DNA of 64,000 nt, from positions 5,297 through 69,296 of the forward strand of contig DASPXE010000305.1 of the NCBI GenBank assembly GCA_035637455.1, read 5' to 3'. The notes under the pieces were generated by a model. The model saw nothing but the letters and a program-made list of their open reading frames with translations, did not search any database and was not told the origin of the DNA. Below are positions 26,453 through 34,373 of this stretch, in pieces. Source of the stretch: 20CM-4-69-16 sp035637455. GTDB lineage: Bacteria > Gemmatimonadota > Gemmatimonadetes > Gemmatimonadales > GWC2-71-9. Made by a program: the position numbers and the translations under genes. Within the stretch, counting starts at the first letter, position 1, and each line of letters opens with the position of its first letter.

Positions 26453-26548
26453 CCTCCGCCCGGCATCGTTTTCCCACCCTCAAGGGTGGGCTCGGCGAAT
26501 CACTGTGCTTAAGGACAGTGCGTTGCCAAGCACAGGCTTCAGCCTGTG
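26441..26548 (+). repeat. Row of four short palindromes between mutL and miaA
   Basis: Hairpin 1: GGGCGGAG/CTCCGCCC (26441-26461), with the mutL stop in its loop. Hairpin 2: CCCACCCT/AGGGTGGG (26473-26490). Hairpin 3: CACTGT/ACAGTG (26501-26520). Hairpin 4: CACAGGCT/AGCCTGTG (26531-26548), ending on the miaA GTG start. The centres of hairpins 2, 3 and 4 are exactly 29 bases apart. They resemble REP-type extragenic palindromes; hairpin 1, followed after a few bases by TTTT, may act as a weak terminator. Confidence 0.8.
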
Positions 26549-27517
26549 AATGCGGCGGACGCGCGACCGCTGACGCCGGTTCTGGTCGGCCCCACCGGCG
26601 TCGGCAAAACGGCGGTCGCAGCCGCGTGGGGCGACCTCGAGTCCGTCGTCGTCATCTCGGCGGACGCGCGTCAAGTGTACCGGGGGCTCGACATCGGCAC
26701 CGCCAAGCCCGACCCGGCGCAGCTCGCGCGCGTGCCGCACCTCGGAATCGATCTGATCGAGCCGGCGGAGCGCTACAGCGCGGGGCGGTTCGCCCGCGAC
26801 GCGAGTGTTTGGCTGGCCGGCGTCCGGATCGCGGGGCGGCAACCCGCGGTCGTGGGCGGAACCGGCTTCTACATCCGCGCGCTGGTGGAGGGTCTGTTCC
26901 GCGAGCCGCCGCTCGATCACGCGCGCCGCGACCGACTGCGCGCCTGGGCGGGGACGCTCGCCGCCGCCCGGCTGGCTCACTGGGCGGCGCGGCTGGATCG
27001 GCGCTTCGCGGGCGGCGGCCGCCAGCGGGCCGCCCGCGCGATCGAGGTGGCGCTCCTCACGGGTCGCTCCCTCTCGTGGTGGCAGCGCGAGGCGCGCGAG
27101 ACCGGCGTGATGCGGCCGTGGTACATTCATCTCACCCTGCCGCGCGACACGCTGCAACGACGGATCGCCCAGCGGGTCGATCGCATGCTGGCGGCGGGGC
27201 TCGTCGAAGAGGTGCGCGGCGTGCTGGCCGCGGGCGTGGCGCCGCACGCGCCGGGACTGGACGGGATCGGCTACCGCGAGGTGGTCGCGATGCTGGAGGG
27301 CCGCCTCCCCGAACGCGAGCTGCGCGACGTCATCGTGGCCGCGACGCGCCGCTATGCGAAGCGGCAGGAGACGTGGTTTCGGCATCAACTGCGTGGTCAG
27401 ACATCAGACGTCAGACGTCAGACAGATGAGGTGTGGACACTGGATGCGACGGAGTCCGCGGAGGCACTGGCTGCGACCATCGCAGCCCGGTGGCGTTCGG
27501 TGCAGTCGGACGTCTGA
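26546..27517 (+). CDS. miaA: tRNA dimethylallyltransferase
   Basis: 323 residues. Adds the isopentenyl group to A37 of tRNAs reading U-starting codons. The P-loop GPTGVGKT begins near residue 15, then ISADARQVYRGLDIGTAKP, and VVGGTGFYIRAL. The GTG start at 26546 is the only good start; it lies in the last hairpin of the palindrome row, which could limit translation. The C-terminal 45 residues are encoded by heptamer arrays (QTSDVRRQTDEV and the final QSDV) and do not look like part of the enzyme. Confidence 0.95.
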   Translation: MNAADARPLTPVLVGPTGVGKTAVAAAWGDLESVVVISADARQVYRGLDIGTAKPDPAQLARVPHLGIDLIEPAERYSAGRFARDASVWLAGVRIAGRQPAVVGGTGFYIRALVEGLFREPPLDHARRDRLRAWAGTLAAARLAHWAARLDRRFAGGGRQRAARAIEVALLTGRSLSWWQREARETGVMRPWYIHLTLPRDTLQRRIAQRVDRMLAAGLVEEVRGVLAAGVAPHAPGLDGIGYREVVAMLEGRLPERELRDVIVAATRRYAKRQETWFRHQLRGQTSDVRRQTDEVWTLDATESAEALAATIAARWRSVQSDV

Positions 27518-27532
27518 CCTCTGACGTCTGAC
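27396..27532 (+). repeat. Inverted pair of four-heptamer arrays at the 3' end of miaA
   Basis: The left array 27396-27423 reads GTCAGAC, ATCAGAC, GTCAGAC, GTCAGAC. The right array 27505-27532 reads GTCGGAC, GTCTGAC, CTCTGAC, GTCTGAC. The 28-base arms pair at 25 of 28 positions around an 81-base loop. The left arm and loop code for the miaA C-terminus, the stop codon lies in the right arm, and bshA starts 8 bases after it. Confidence 0.85.
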
Positions 27533-27540
27533 AATCTCCC

Positions 27541-28668
27541 ATGCGCATCGGCATCACGTGTTATCCGACCTACGGTGGCTCCGGCGCCGTCGCCACCGAG
27601 CTGGGGCTCGAGCTCGGGCGGCGCGGCCACGAGGTGCACATCATCTCGTATGCAAGCCCGTTCCGGCTGCGGGGCGGGTTCGCCGAGCGCGTCACATTCC
27701 ACGAAGTGGTGCCCGCCGACTACCCGTTGTTCGAGCAGTCCCCGTACGCCCTGGCGCTCGCGGTGAAGCAGCACGAAGTCGCCTTGCGCGAGGGGCTCGA
27801 GCTGATGCACGTGCACTATGCGATCCCGCACGCGGCGACGGCGTGGCTCGCCAAGCAGATGCTGAAGGGGGAGCGCGACCTCAAGGTGGTGACGACCCTG
27901 CACGGCACGGACATCACCCTCGTCGGCCAGGACCCGTCGTACTTCACGATCACCAAGTTCTCGATCGAGCAGTCGGACCGCGTGACCGCGGTGTCCGAGT
28001 ATCTCAAGGAGGAGACGTATCGAGCGTTCGGGTGCACCGGGTGCGACGTGCGGGTGATTCCTAATTTCGTCTCCGTTGCGGACTTCCATCCGCCGACCGA
28101 CGGCTCGTGCCGCCGGGCGCTGGCGCCGGCGGGCCACAAGATACTGCTCCACGTCTCGAACTTCCGGCCAGTGAAGCGGGTCGGCGACGTGATCAAGGTG
28201 TTCGCAGGCGTGCGGCGCGCCCTCCCGGCGACGCTGGTGCTGGCGGGCGACGGGCCCGACCGGGACCTGGCGGAGCAGGAGGTGGACCGTCTCAAGCTGC
28301 GCGCGGACATACGCTTTCTCGGGAAGGTCGATCAGGTCGCCGATCTGCTGCGGGGCGGCGACCTGTTCCTGCTGCCTTCCCAGAACGAGTCGTTCGGGCT
28401 GTCCGCGCTCGAGGCCATGGCCTGCGGTGTCCCCGTCATCGCGACCCGGGGAGGCGGCCTCCCCGAAGTCGTGGTGGAAGGCGAGACGGGATACTTGGCG
28501 CCGGTCGGCGCCGTGGACGAGATGACGGAGCGCGCGGTGGCGCTGCTCAAAGACGCTGCGACCCACGAGCGCATGCGCCGGGCCGCCGCGGCACGCGCCT
28601 TGGAATTTTCCGCCGAGCTGGTCGTGCCCCGCTACGAGGGGCTGTATCAGGACGTGCTGGGTGCGTGA
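27541..28668 (+). CDS. bshA: N-acetyl-alpha-D-glucosaminyl L-malate synthase (bacillithiol synthesis)
   Basis: 375 residues, GT4 glycosyltransferase. Joins GlcNAc from UDP-GlcNAc to L-malate, the first step to bacillithiol. BshA hallmarks are the N-terminus MRIGITCYPTYGGSGAVATELG, HVHYAIPHA, TTLHGTDITLVG, VIPNFV and SQNESFGLSALEAMACGVPVIA with the donor-binding Glu residues. Bacillithiol is the small thiol of many Firmicutes, Bacteroidetes and Deinococci. bshB and bshC are not in this window. No Shine-Dalgarno is visible because the heptamer array abuts the start. The end overlaps the next gene by 8 bases. Confidence 0.92.
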   Translation: MRIGITCYPTYGGSGAVATELGLELGRRGHEVHIISYASPFRLRGGFAERVTFHEVVPADYPLFEQSPYALALAVKQHEVALREGLELMHVHYAIPHAATAWLAKQMLKGERDLKVVTTLHGTDITLVGQDPSYFTITKFSIEQSDRVTAVSEYLKEETYRAFGCTGCDVRVIPNFVSVADFHPPTDGSCRRALAPAGHKILLHVSNFRPVKRVGDVIKVFAGVRRALPATLVLAGDGPDRDLAEQEVDRLKLRADIRFLGKVDQVADLLRGGDLFLLPSQNESFGLSALEAMACGVPVIATRGGGLPEVVVEGETGYLAPVGAVDEMTERAVALLKDAATHERMRRAAAARALEFSAELVVPRYEGLYQDVLGA

Positions 28669-29485
28669 CGTCCTGCGGCTGGTCCGCGCCCACAACCTCG
28701 TCGTCGCCGCGGCCGGCGTGCTCGCCGGCGGGTGGATCGCGCTGGGCACGCTCGCGACGCCCAAGCTGCTGGGGTTCGCCGCGGCGGCGGGCGTGGGATT
28801 CGGCGCGGCCGGCAATGCCTTGAACGACATCTGCGACGCCGCGGCGGACCGCGTGAACCGCGGCCCCGCTGAGCGGCCGCTAGCGGCGGGTCGCTTGTCC
28901 CGCGGGACAGCCGACCTGTGCGTCGTCGGCGGGACCCTGTTCGGTCTCGCGGCCGCGGCGCTGGTGAGCGGCGCCGCGGTCCTGGTGGGGCTCGCCACGC
29001 TCGCCATGATGTTCCTCTACTCTCCCGTCTTGAAGCGCCGCGGGCTCGCGGGCAATCTCGCCGTGGCGCTCGTCGCCGGGCTGCCCCTGTGGTACGGCGC
29101 CCTCGCGGTGGGAGGGCCGGCGCAGGGCGTGGTTCCGTGGGCCCTCGCCGCGTGGCTCCACCTGGTGCGTGAAATCGTCAAGGACCTGGGCGACGAGGCG
29201 GGAGACCGGCTGCTGGCGCGCCGCACGTTGCCGGTCACGATCGGATCGCGCGGTGCGGCGCTCGTCGCCGCGGCGCTGGGCGTGGCGTTCGTGCCGGCGA
29301 GCCTCGTGCTGCCCTACGCCGCCCGATACCACGGCGCCTATTATGTCGTCGCCCTGTTCGCACAGCTCGCCGTGCTGCTCGTCGCGAGCCGGCTCATCGC
29401 GGGAAAAATGGAGCGAAACAGCTTGTTGCTCAAAGGCGCGATGATCCTGGGCATCGTGGCGCTGGTCGCGGGAAGGGTCGCATGA
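28661..29485 (+). CDS. UbiA-family prenyltransferase (geranylgeranylglycerol-phosphate transferase-like)
   Basis: 274 residues, about eight membrane helices. The first Asp-rich motif is NDICDAAADRVNRGPAERPL and the second KDLGDEAGD; these bind the prenyl diphosphate through magnesium. The NDxxD...DRxN..RP form resembles the archaeal-type digeranylgeranylglyceryl phosphate synthase branch more than UbiA or MenA of quinone synthesis, but the substrate is uncertain. The GTG start overlaps bshA by 8 bases and the end overlaps uppP by 4. Confidence 0.85.
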   Translation: MRDVLRLVRAHNLVVAAAGVLAGGWIALGTLATPKLLGFAAAAGVGFGAAGNALNDICDAAADRVNRGPAERPLAAGRLSRGTADLCVVGGTLFGLAAAALVSGAAVLVGLATLAMMFLYSPVLKRRGLAGNLAVALVAGLPLWYGALAVGGPAQGVVPWALAAWLHLVREIVKDLGDEAGDRLLARRTLPVTIGSRGAALVAAALGVAFVPASLVLPYAARYHGAYYVVALFAQLAVLLVASRLIAGKMERNSLLLKGAMILGIVALVAGRVA

Positions 29486-30264
29486 CGCTGTGGCAAGGAG
29501 TGGTGCTCGGGTTGGTGCAGGGGCTCACGGAGTTCCTTCCCATCTCGAGCTCGGGCCACCTGGTGCTGGTGGAGGCGCTCACGGGCGTGCATTTCACCGA
29601 TGTGACGGTGGAGGTCTCGCTGCACGTGGCCACGCTCGGGTCCGTGCTGGTGATGTTCGGCGGGCGGCTGTGGGCGATCGCGCGCGGCGTGCTGCGCCGC
29701 GACCCGGGGAGCTTGCGCTACGCGCTGCTGCTCGTCGTGGCGACGATCCCCGCGGGCTTGATCGGCACGCTGTTCCATCACCAGATCGAACAGCAGTTCC
29801 ACTCGTTGATCTGGCTCGCCGCCCAGTTCCTCGTCACTGGGCTCATCCTGTGGTGGACCCGCGGCCCGCGCGGGGATCGTGCGTTACCGTCGCTGAGCGC
29901 CGCGACGGGCATCGGCTTCGCCCAGGCGTTCGCGATCCTGCCCGCCATTTCCCGCTCGGGCGCGACCATCGCGGCGGCGCTGTGGAGTGGCTTGGCCCCG
30001 GCGAGCGCGGCCGAGTTCTGCTTCCTCATGGCCGTCCCGGTGATTGCCGGTGCGGCCCTGCTCGAGGGACGGGAGGCCATCCTCAAACTCGCCGCGGTCG
30101 GCGCCGTCCCTTGGGCCGTCAGCTGCGTCGTCGCCTTCGCGTCGGGCGTCTGGTCGATCCGATTCCTCATGGCCCTGCTCCGCCAGGGTCGGTTGTACGC
30201 GTTCGCCCCCTACTGCTGGGCCGTGGGGTTGTTCACCCTCGTCTACGCCCTGTGGCTCGTCTAG
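29482..30264 (+). CDS. uppP: Undecaprenyl-diphosphatase
   Basis: 260 residues, polytopic membrane protein (BacA/UppP). Dephosphorylates undecaprenyl diphosphate to recycle the lipid carrier of cell wall synthesis. The signature GLTEFLPISSSGHLVL lies at residues 14-29 and the second motif PAISRSGATIAAAL near 155. The ATG overlaps the UbiA stop (ATGA). Confidence 0.97.
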   Translation: MTLWQGVVLGLVQGLTEFLPISSSGHLVLVEALTGVHFTDVTVEVSLHVATLGSVLVMFGGRLWAIARGVLRRDPGSLRYALLLVVATIPAGLIGTLFHHQIEQQFHSLIWLAAQFLVTGLILWWTRGPRGDRALPSLSAATGIGFAQAFAILPAISRSGATIAAALWSGLAPASAAEFCFLMAVPVIAGAALLEGREAILKLAAVGAVPWAVSCVVAFASGVWSIRFLMALLRQGRLYAFAPYCWAVGLFTLVYALWLV

Positions 30265-31049
30265 CGCTGGATGGCGTTCCTGCGGCGGAGCTCGCGGCGC
30301 GATGGGGCGTGCCGCAGTGCGGGCTGTTCCGCCGGCTCACCTCCACGCTGGACGCGATCCACGACCTCGGCGCGCTCGGGGCGCCCGCGGGAACGACGGT
30401 GATCGCCGAGGAGCAGAGCGCCGGGCGCGGCCGCGACGGACGCACCTGGCATTCGCCGGCCGGAGGCGTGTGGCTTGGCCTGCTGCTCCGCCCGGAGCAC
30501 GTCGCTCCGGGAGAGAGAGGGGGAGGAGTGGCGGGGGGGGCGGGGGGGGCGGGGGGGGCGGTCGCCATCCGGGCGGGTCTCGCGGTCGCGGACGCCGTGG
30601 ATGCGCTGCTCGGCGGCCCGGTCGCGCGGCTCAAGTGGCCCAACGATGTGCTGCTCGATGACCGTAAGATCGCCGGGGTTCTGTGCGAGGGTCGCTGGCA
30701 GGGGGACCGGCTCCAATGGCTTGCCGTCGGCGTCGGCGTCAACGTGCGCAATGCCCTGCCCGCGGCAGTCGCGAGTCGCGCCGTGGCGCTGCACGAGCGT
30801 CTCCCGGACGTACGGCGCATCGACGTGCTGGACCGGCTGGTGCCGGCGCTGGTCCGCAGCGCCGCGCTCGAGCCGGCGCTCTCGGAACGGGAATGCGCGG
30901 CCTTCGCGCGGCGTGACTGGCTGCGCGGCCGCCAGCTGCGCGAGCCGGCCGTAGGCCGCGCCGGCGGGCTCCGGCCCGACGGCGCGCTGCTCGTGGATCT
31001 GGGGGCGGGGACGATCGGCGTGCGCGAGGGCCATGTCGAGCTCGCCTGA
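30252..31049 (+). CDS. birA: Biotin-[acetyl-CoA-carboxylase] ligase
   Basis: 265 residues from GTG 30252, inside uppP (13-base overlap). Attaches biotin to the carboxyl carrier protein. Motifs: TSTLDAI, the biotin/AMP loop SAGRGRDGRTWHSPAGGVW, RLKWPNDVLLDDRKIAGVL and GVGVNV. There is no N-terminal DNA-binding domain, so this is a class I ligase rather than a repressor. A Gly/Ala run near residues 91-107 comes from (CGGGGGGGG)3, absent from typical BirA proteins and located in a loop. A longer upstream frame is a shadow of uppP. Confidence 0.93.
   Translation: MARLALDGVPAAELAARWGVPQCGLFRRLTSTLDAIHDLGALGAPAGTTVIAEEQSAGRGRDGRTWHSPAGGVWLGLLLRPEHVAPGERGGGVAGGAGGAGGAVAIRAGLAVADAVDALLGGPVARLKWPNDVLLDDRKIAGVLCEGRWQGDRLQWLAVGVGVNVRNALPAAVASRAVALHERLPDVRRIDVLDRLVPALVRSAALEPALSERECAAFARRDWLRGRQLREPAVGRAGGLRPDGALLVDLGAGTIGVREGHVELA
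30532..30558 (+). repeat. (CGGGGGGGG)3 tract inside birA
   Basis: Three G8 runs separated by single C bases, preceded by a short GA repeat. Such runs are prone to slippage, and three long G runs close to the preceding GGGGG could fold as a G-quadruplex. A one-base change would shift the birA frame. Confidence 0.9.
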
Positions 31050-31956
31050 TCTCTCGCGGCGCGCGCGCCTCGCGCTCGCCGCGTCCCTCGTGGTCACCGC
31101 CTGGAGCCTGCCGCGTCTCTCCGGGGTGCAGCGCCTCGCCGGCGGCACGGCCGTCTCGCTCGCGGCCGGGGCGTGCGCGCTCGTGGTGCTGCTCGTCGCC
31201 CGCCTCCCGCTCGGCTTCTCCTGGGGACCGGCGCGCTCCCGGCGGCTCGTGCCGGACGTGGCAAGCGGTTTCGCGCTGGGCGCTGCCTGCGCTGCCGCGC
31301 TGATGTGGGACGGCAACGATGCGCGCCTGGTCCAGCTGTGGCGCGACGACCGCGCAGCCGCGGTGGCGCTCCTAGCGGGTGTCGCCGCTTGGGGAGCCGC
31401 CATCGCGGCCACGCGCCAGCGCGCGCTGTGGCGCTGGTACGCTGCGGCGGCCGTGGCGGCGCTGCTGCCGGAGGCGCTGCTCTTCGCGGTGCTGCGGCCC
31501 GCCACCCCGTCCGGCTTCGCCGCCGCGTTCGCGTTCTTCCTCGTCGCCGACACGGCCGTGGCGTTCGCAACCGAAGAGCTCGCGTTCCGACGCGCGCTCG
31601 TCGGGCCACCGGACGGCGCGGGTCTGGGCGCGCTGCTCTTCATGGCGGTCGTGTTCGGGCTGTGGCACGCCGTGCAGCCCGGCTACGGCGGCGCGCCCTG
31701 GGGGACGTTCCTCGGCACGGCGCTGGGCGGGTTCGTCGCGGGATGCGTGTACGCGCTCTCCGGCTCGCTCAGCGCCGCGGCGCTGTACCACGGGCTCCAC
31801 AACGCTCCGCTCAAAGCGCTGGGCGGCGCGCTGATCGCCACGGGCCGCGCCGGGCTCGCGGCCGGCCTCGCGCTCGGCTGCACGGCCGCGCTCGCGGTCG
31901 CGCTCGGCTGGCTGGTGTGGCAGCGTGGCGGGCGCGAGGCCTCCCGTCTATCTTAG
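31033..31956 (+). CDS. CPBP-family intramembrane metalloprotease
   Basis: 307 residues with about eight hydrophobic segments. The CPBP (CAAX protease and bacteriocin-processing, Abi) motifs are present in the C-terminal half: TEELAFRRAL (EExxxR), GLWHAVQP and LYHGLHNA. These Glu and His residues form the active site of the Rce1-type proteases. Substrate unknown. The start lies 17 bases inside birA. The 3' end contains the -10-like TATCTT of the next gene. Confidence 0.85.
   Translation: MSSSPDLSRRARLALAASLVVTAWSLPRLSGVQRLAGGTAVSLAAGACALVVLLVARLPLGFSWGPARSRRLVPDVASGFALGAACAAALMWDGNDARLVQLWRDDRAAAVALLAGVAAWGAAIAATRQRALWRWYAAAAVAALLPEALLFAVLRPATPSGFAAAFAFFLVADTAVAFATEELAFRRALVGPPDGAGLGALLFMAVVFGLWHAVQPGYGGAPWGTFLGTALGGFVAGCVYALSGSLSAAALYHGLHNAPLKALGGALIATGRAGLAAGLALGCTAALAVALGWLVWQRGGREASRLS
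31949..31954 (+). promoter_or_regulatory. Candidate -10 element of coaX
   Basis: TATCTT lies 9 bases before the coaX ATG, the same spacing as in other predicted leaderless genes of this window. No -35 is apparent 16-18 bases upstream, so this is weak. Confidence 0.35.
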
Positions 31957-31963
31957 CCCGCGC

Positions 31964-32743
31964 ATGCTCCTCGCCATCAATATCAACAACACGGAAACGA
32001 AGCTCGGTCTGTTCCGCGGCGACAGCCTCGAGGCGCATTGGCGGCTGACGACGGCTCCGGCACGCACCCCGGACGAGTGGGCGGCGGCCTTCACCTCCTA
32101 CCTCTTACAGGGGGGGCGGTCGACCCAGGAAGTCCGGGCGGCGGTCGTCGCGTCCGTCGTGCCACCGGTGACGCAGGGGGTGTGCGAGGCGGTCGAGCTG
32201 GCCACGACGGTTCGTCCGGTGATCGTGGACGGTCGCTCGGCGCTGCCCATCACGCTCGACGTCGACGAGCCGCTCGCGGTCGGGGCCGACCGGATCCTCA
32301 ACACGCTGGCCGCATCGCAGCTGTTCCGCCGCGACACCATCGTTGTCGACTTCGGCACCGCTACCACGTTCGACTGCATCACGGCGGACGGCCGGTTCAT
32401 CGGGGGCGTGATCATGCCCGGGCTCCGCACGGCGTCCGATGCGCTGATCCGCAATACGGCGAAGCTCCCCGCCACCGAGCTCACGCCGCCCGAGCACGTG
32501 ATAGGGCGGCGTACCGAGGACTGCATCCGGGCGGGCGTCCTGCTCGGGGCGGCGGAGGCCGTTGACGGCATCGTCCGCCGCATCAAGGCCGAGTGGCCCA
32601 ACGGCAACACGCCGCAGGTCATCGCGACCGGCGGACTGGCGAGCCTCGTCGCGCCGCTCGCGCGCGCCATCGAGTCGGTCCACCCCGATCTCACGCTGGC
32701 GGGCCTGCGCATCGCAGCCACCGCGCTCGGGCTGCAGTGGTAG
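31964..32743 (+). CDS. coaX: Type III pantothenate kinase
   Basis: 259 residues. Phosphorylates pantothenate, the first step to coenzyme A. VGADRILN (pantothenate-binding) and VVDFGTATTFD (catalytic) are intact. The first motif, normally D-(I/V)-G-N-T, reads NINNT here (residues 6-10), so the conserved phosphate/metal-binding Asp is Asn. The ATG at 31964 is chosen because it fits the family N-terminus MLLAI and the TATCTT box upstream. It overlaps the next gene by 7 bases. Confidence 0.92.
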   Translation: MLLAININNTETKLGLFRGDSLEAHWRLTTAPARTPDEWAAAFTSYLLQGGRSTQEVRAAVVASVVPPVTQGVCEAVELATTVRPVIVDGRSALPITLDVDEPLAVGADRILNTLAASQLFRRDTIVVDFGTATTFDCITADGRFIGGVIMPGLRTASDALIRNTAKLPATELTPPEHVIGRRTEDCIRAGVLLGAAEAVDGIVRRIKAEWPNGNTPQVIATGGLASLVAPLARAIESVHPDLTLAGLRIAATALGLQW

Positions 32744-33672
32744 GCGCGAGCGTCCCGCCCCGCCCGCGCACGGCGTGGCGCCGCTGGGGCTACCGACTGC
32801 TGCCGGGCGATGGGTTCTCCTACGTGCTGCACCTCCGCCCTGCCGAATGGCCGATCATGGCGGCGCATACGGCGCTCGGCTACCTGCTGGCCGTAGGGAT
32901 GCCGGGCGCGGCGCGGGGCGAGCGGCTGGTGCCGGCGCTCTGGGCGCTCGTCATCTGGGTGATCTTCCTCAACGGCGGCACGCTCGCGATCAATAGCGTG
33001 TTCGACAAGGACGAGGGCGATATCGGCTATCTGATCGCGCCGCCGCCCATTCCCAAGCACCTGCTGCTCTTCAGCAGCGCGCTGCTCGTGGGGGGCCAGC
33101 TGCTCGCGTTCACCCTGCCGCCCGCGTTCCGCATCGTGTACGCGCTCTGCTTCGCGATGTCCGTCCTGTATTCGGTGCCGCCGTTCCGGTTCAAAGCGGT
33201 GGCCGGCGTGGACTGGTTGATCAACATGTGGGGGTTCGGCTCGTTTACGCCCTTTGCAACGTGGGCGGCGACCGGGCGATCGCTCGACCTCGGTCACGCC
33301 CTGCTGCTGCTCGGCTTCTGCCCCCTGTTCGCGGGGCTCTATCCGCTCACCCAGCTGTATCAATTGGATGAAGATCGCCGGCGGGGCGATCGGACCCTGG
33401 CGTTGATCCTCGGCATGCGGCGCAGTCTCGGCGTCGCGATCGCCTGTGTGCTCGCGGCATTTGCGTTGTTTCTGTGGGCCGCGGTCGTGTTGGGCGCCGG
33501 GACGTGGGCCGGCGCGCTGAGCGTGCCGCTGGCGGTGTGGCTCGGCGTGCTCGCGCCCTGGTACGCGCGGCACGCCGGCTGGGCCCCGGCCCAGCATCAA
33601 CGCGCCATGTATCGGGCGTTGACGGCTTGGGCGGTGACGGACGTTACCGTCCTCGCGGTGTTTGCCCGGTGA
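32737..33672 (+). CDS. UbiA-family prenyltransferase 2
   Basis: 311 residues from GTG 32737, overlapping coaX by 7 bases. Eight or nine membrane helices. Asp-rich motifs are INSVFDKDEGD and LYQLDEDRRRGDRTLA, with YSVPPFRFK between them, as in UbiA-superfamily enzymes. It lacks the N-D-x2-D form of the first UbiA gene and belongs to another branch; quinone, carotenoid or chlorophyll-type acceptors are possible and not distinguishable here. Confidence 0.8.
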   Translation: MVGASVPPRPRTAWRRWGYRLLPGDGFSYVLHLRPAEWPIMAAHTALGYLLAVGMPGAARGERLVPALWALVIWVIFLNGGTLAINSVFDKDEGDIGYLIAPPPIPKHLLLFSSALLVGGQLLAFTLPPAFRIVYALCFAMSVLYSVPPFRFKAVAGVDWLINMWGFGSFTPFATWAATGRSLDLGHALLLLGFCPLFAGLYPLTQLYQLDEDRRRGDRTLALILGMRRSLGVAIACVLAAFALFLWAAVVLGAGTWAGALSVPLAVWLGVLAPWYARHAGWAPAQHQRAMYRALTAWAVTDVTVLAVFAR

Positions 33673-33689
33673 GACCCCGAGCATAGATT
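33662..33689 (+). promoter_or_regulatory. Predicted promoter of the membrane protein at 33728
   Basis: TTGCCC (33662-33667) and TAGATT (33684-33689) are 16 bases apart. The predicted leader is about 32 bases and contains CGAGGA. Confidence 0.45.
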
Positions 33690-33727
33690 TCCCGAGCCCA
33701 ACCTTCCTCACGAGGACCTTCAGGCGC

Positions 33728-34342
33728 ATGTCGACTACGGCGACACCCGCGACATCGGACCGCTCGGACTTTCGCACCGTCATGGTGGGGGGCACCCAGG
33801 TCGGTGTCCTCACGGCCGTCGCCGTGGTGGCGTTTCTCGCCGTGTCCCGTCAGGTGCCAGCGGTCGTGCCGCAGAGCCTGCTCGAGACGTTGATCGTCCT
33901 GGCAGCAGGGATCGCGGTGAGCTTCCTTCCCGGCCGGTTGACCGAGGCGCGGCACGTCGAGGGTATCGCGGGCGCCGCCGCGATCGGGCTGTGGGGAACG
34001 GTCGTCTTCATGGCGCTCGACATCGTGCTGCTGCGGCCGTTCAAGGCCTACCCCTGGACCTGGGACGCCGTTGGCGGCGGCAGCACGTGGTGGTACTTGC
34101 CGATCTGGTGGATGCTCGGGACCGCGCTCGCCTGGACCGGAGCGATCGTCATGGCGGATCGGGCGGCGCGGGGCGACCCGGCGCTCGTCCGCGCCGCGAC
34201 GCCGACCGTCGCCGGTGCGGTGCTGCTCGCGGCGGTCGCGCGGCTCGCCGGGCTCCCCGTGGCGCTGCCGGTCGCGACCGGCGCGGGCTTCGCGCTAACG
34301 CTGGCGGTGCGCGCCGTCGTCGCGCTCGTCCGCAAGCGGTAG
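33728..34342 (+). CDS. Integral membrane protein of unknown function
   Basis: 204 residues from the ATG at 33728; the upstream frame would overlap the UbiA gene and the promoter. Five or so hydrophobic segments (VGVLTAVAVVAFLAV, LLETLIVLAAGIAVSFLP, GIAGAAAIGLWGTVVFMALDIVLL, LPIWWMLGTALAWTGAIVMA, AVLLAAVARLAGLPVALPV). No motif recognised. The second small membrane gene follows 31 bases later. Confidence 0.65.
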   Translation: MSTTATPATSDRSDFRTVMVGGTQVGVLTAVAVVAFLAVSRQVPAVVPQSLLETLIVLAAGIAVSFLPGRLTEARHVEGIAGAAAIGLWGTVVFMALDIVLLRPFKAYPWTWDAVGGGSTWWYLPIWWMLGTALAWTGAIVMADRAARGDPALVRAATPTVAGAVLLAAVARLAGLPVALPVATGAGFALTLAVRAVVALVRKR

Positions 34343-34373
34343 GGCAGAGCGGAGGGGAAGGGGGGACGGCGCC

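Noticed and set aside
32098..33813. 571-codon open frame antisense to coaX and UbiA-2
   Set aside because: Overlaps two well-supported genes and has no domain or start signal.
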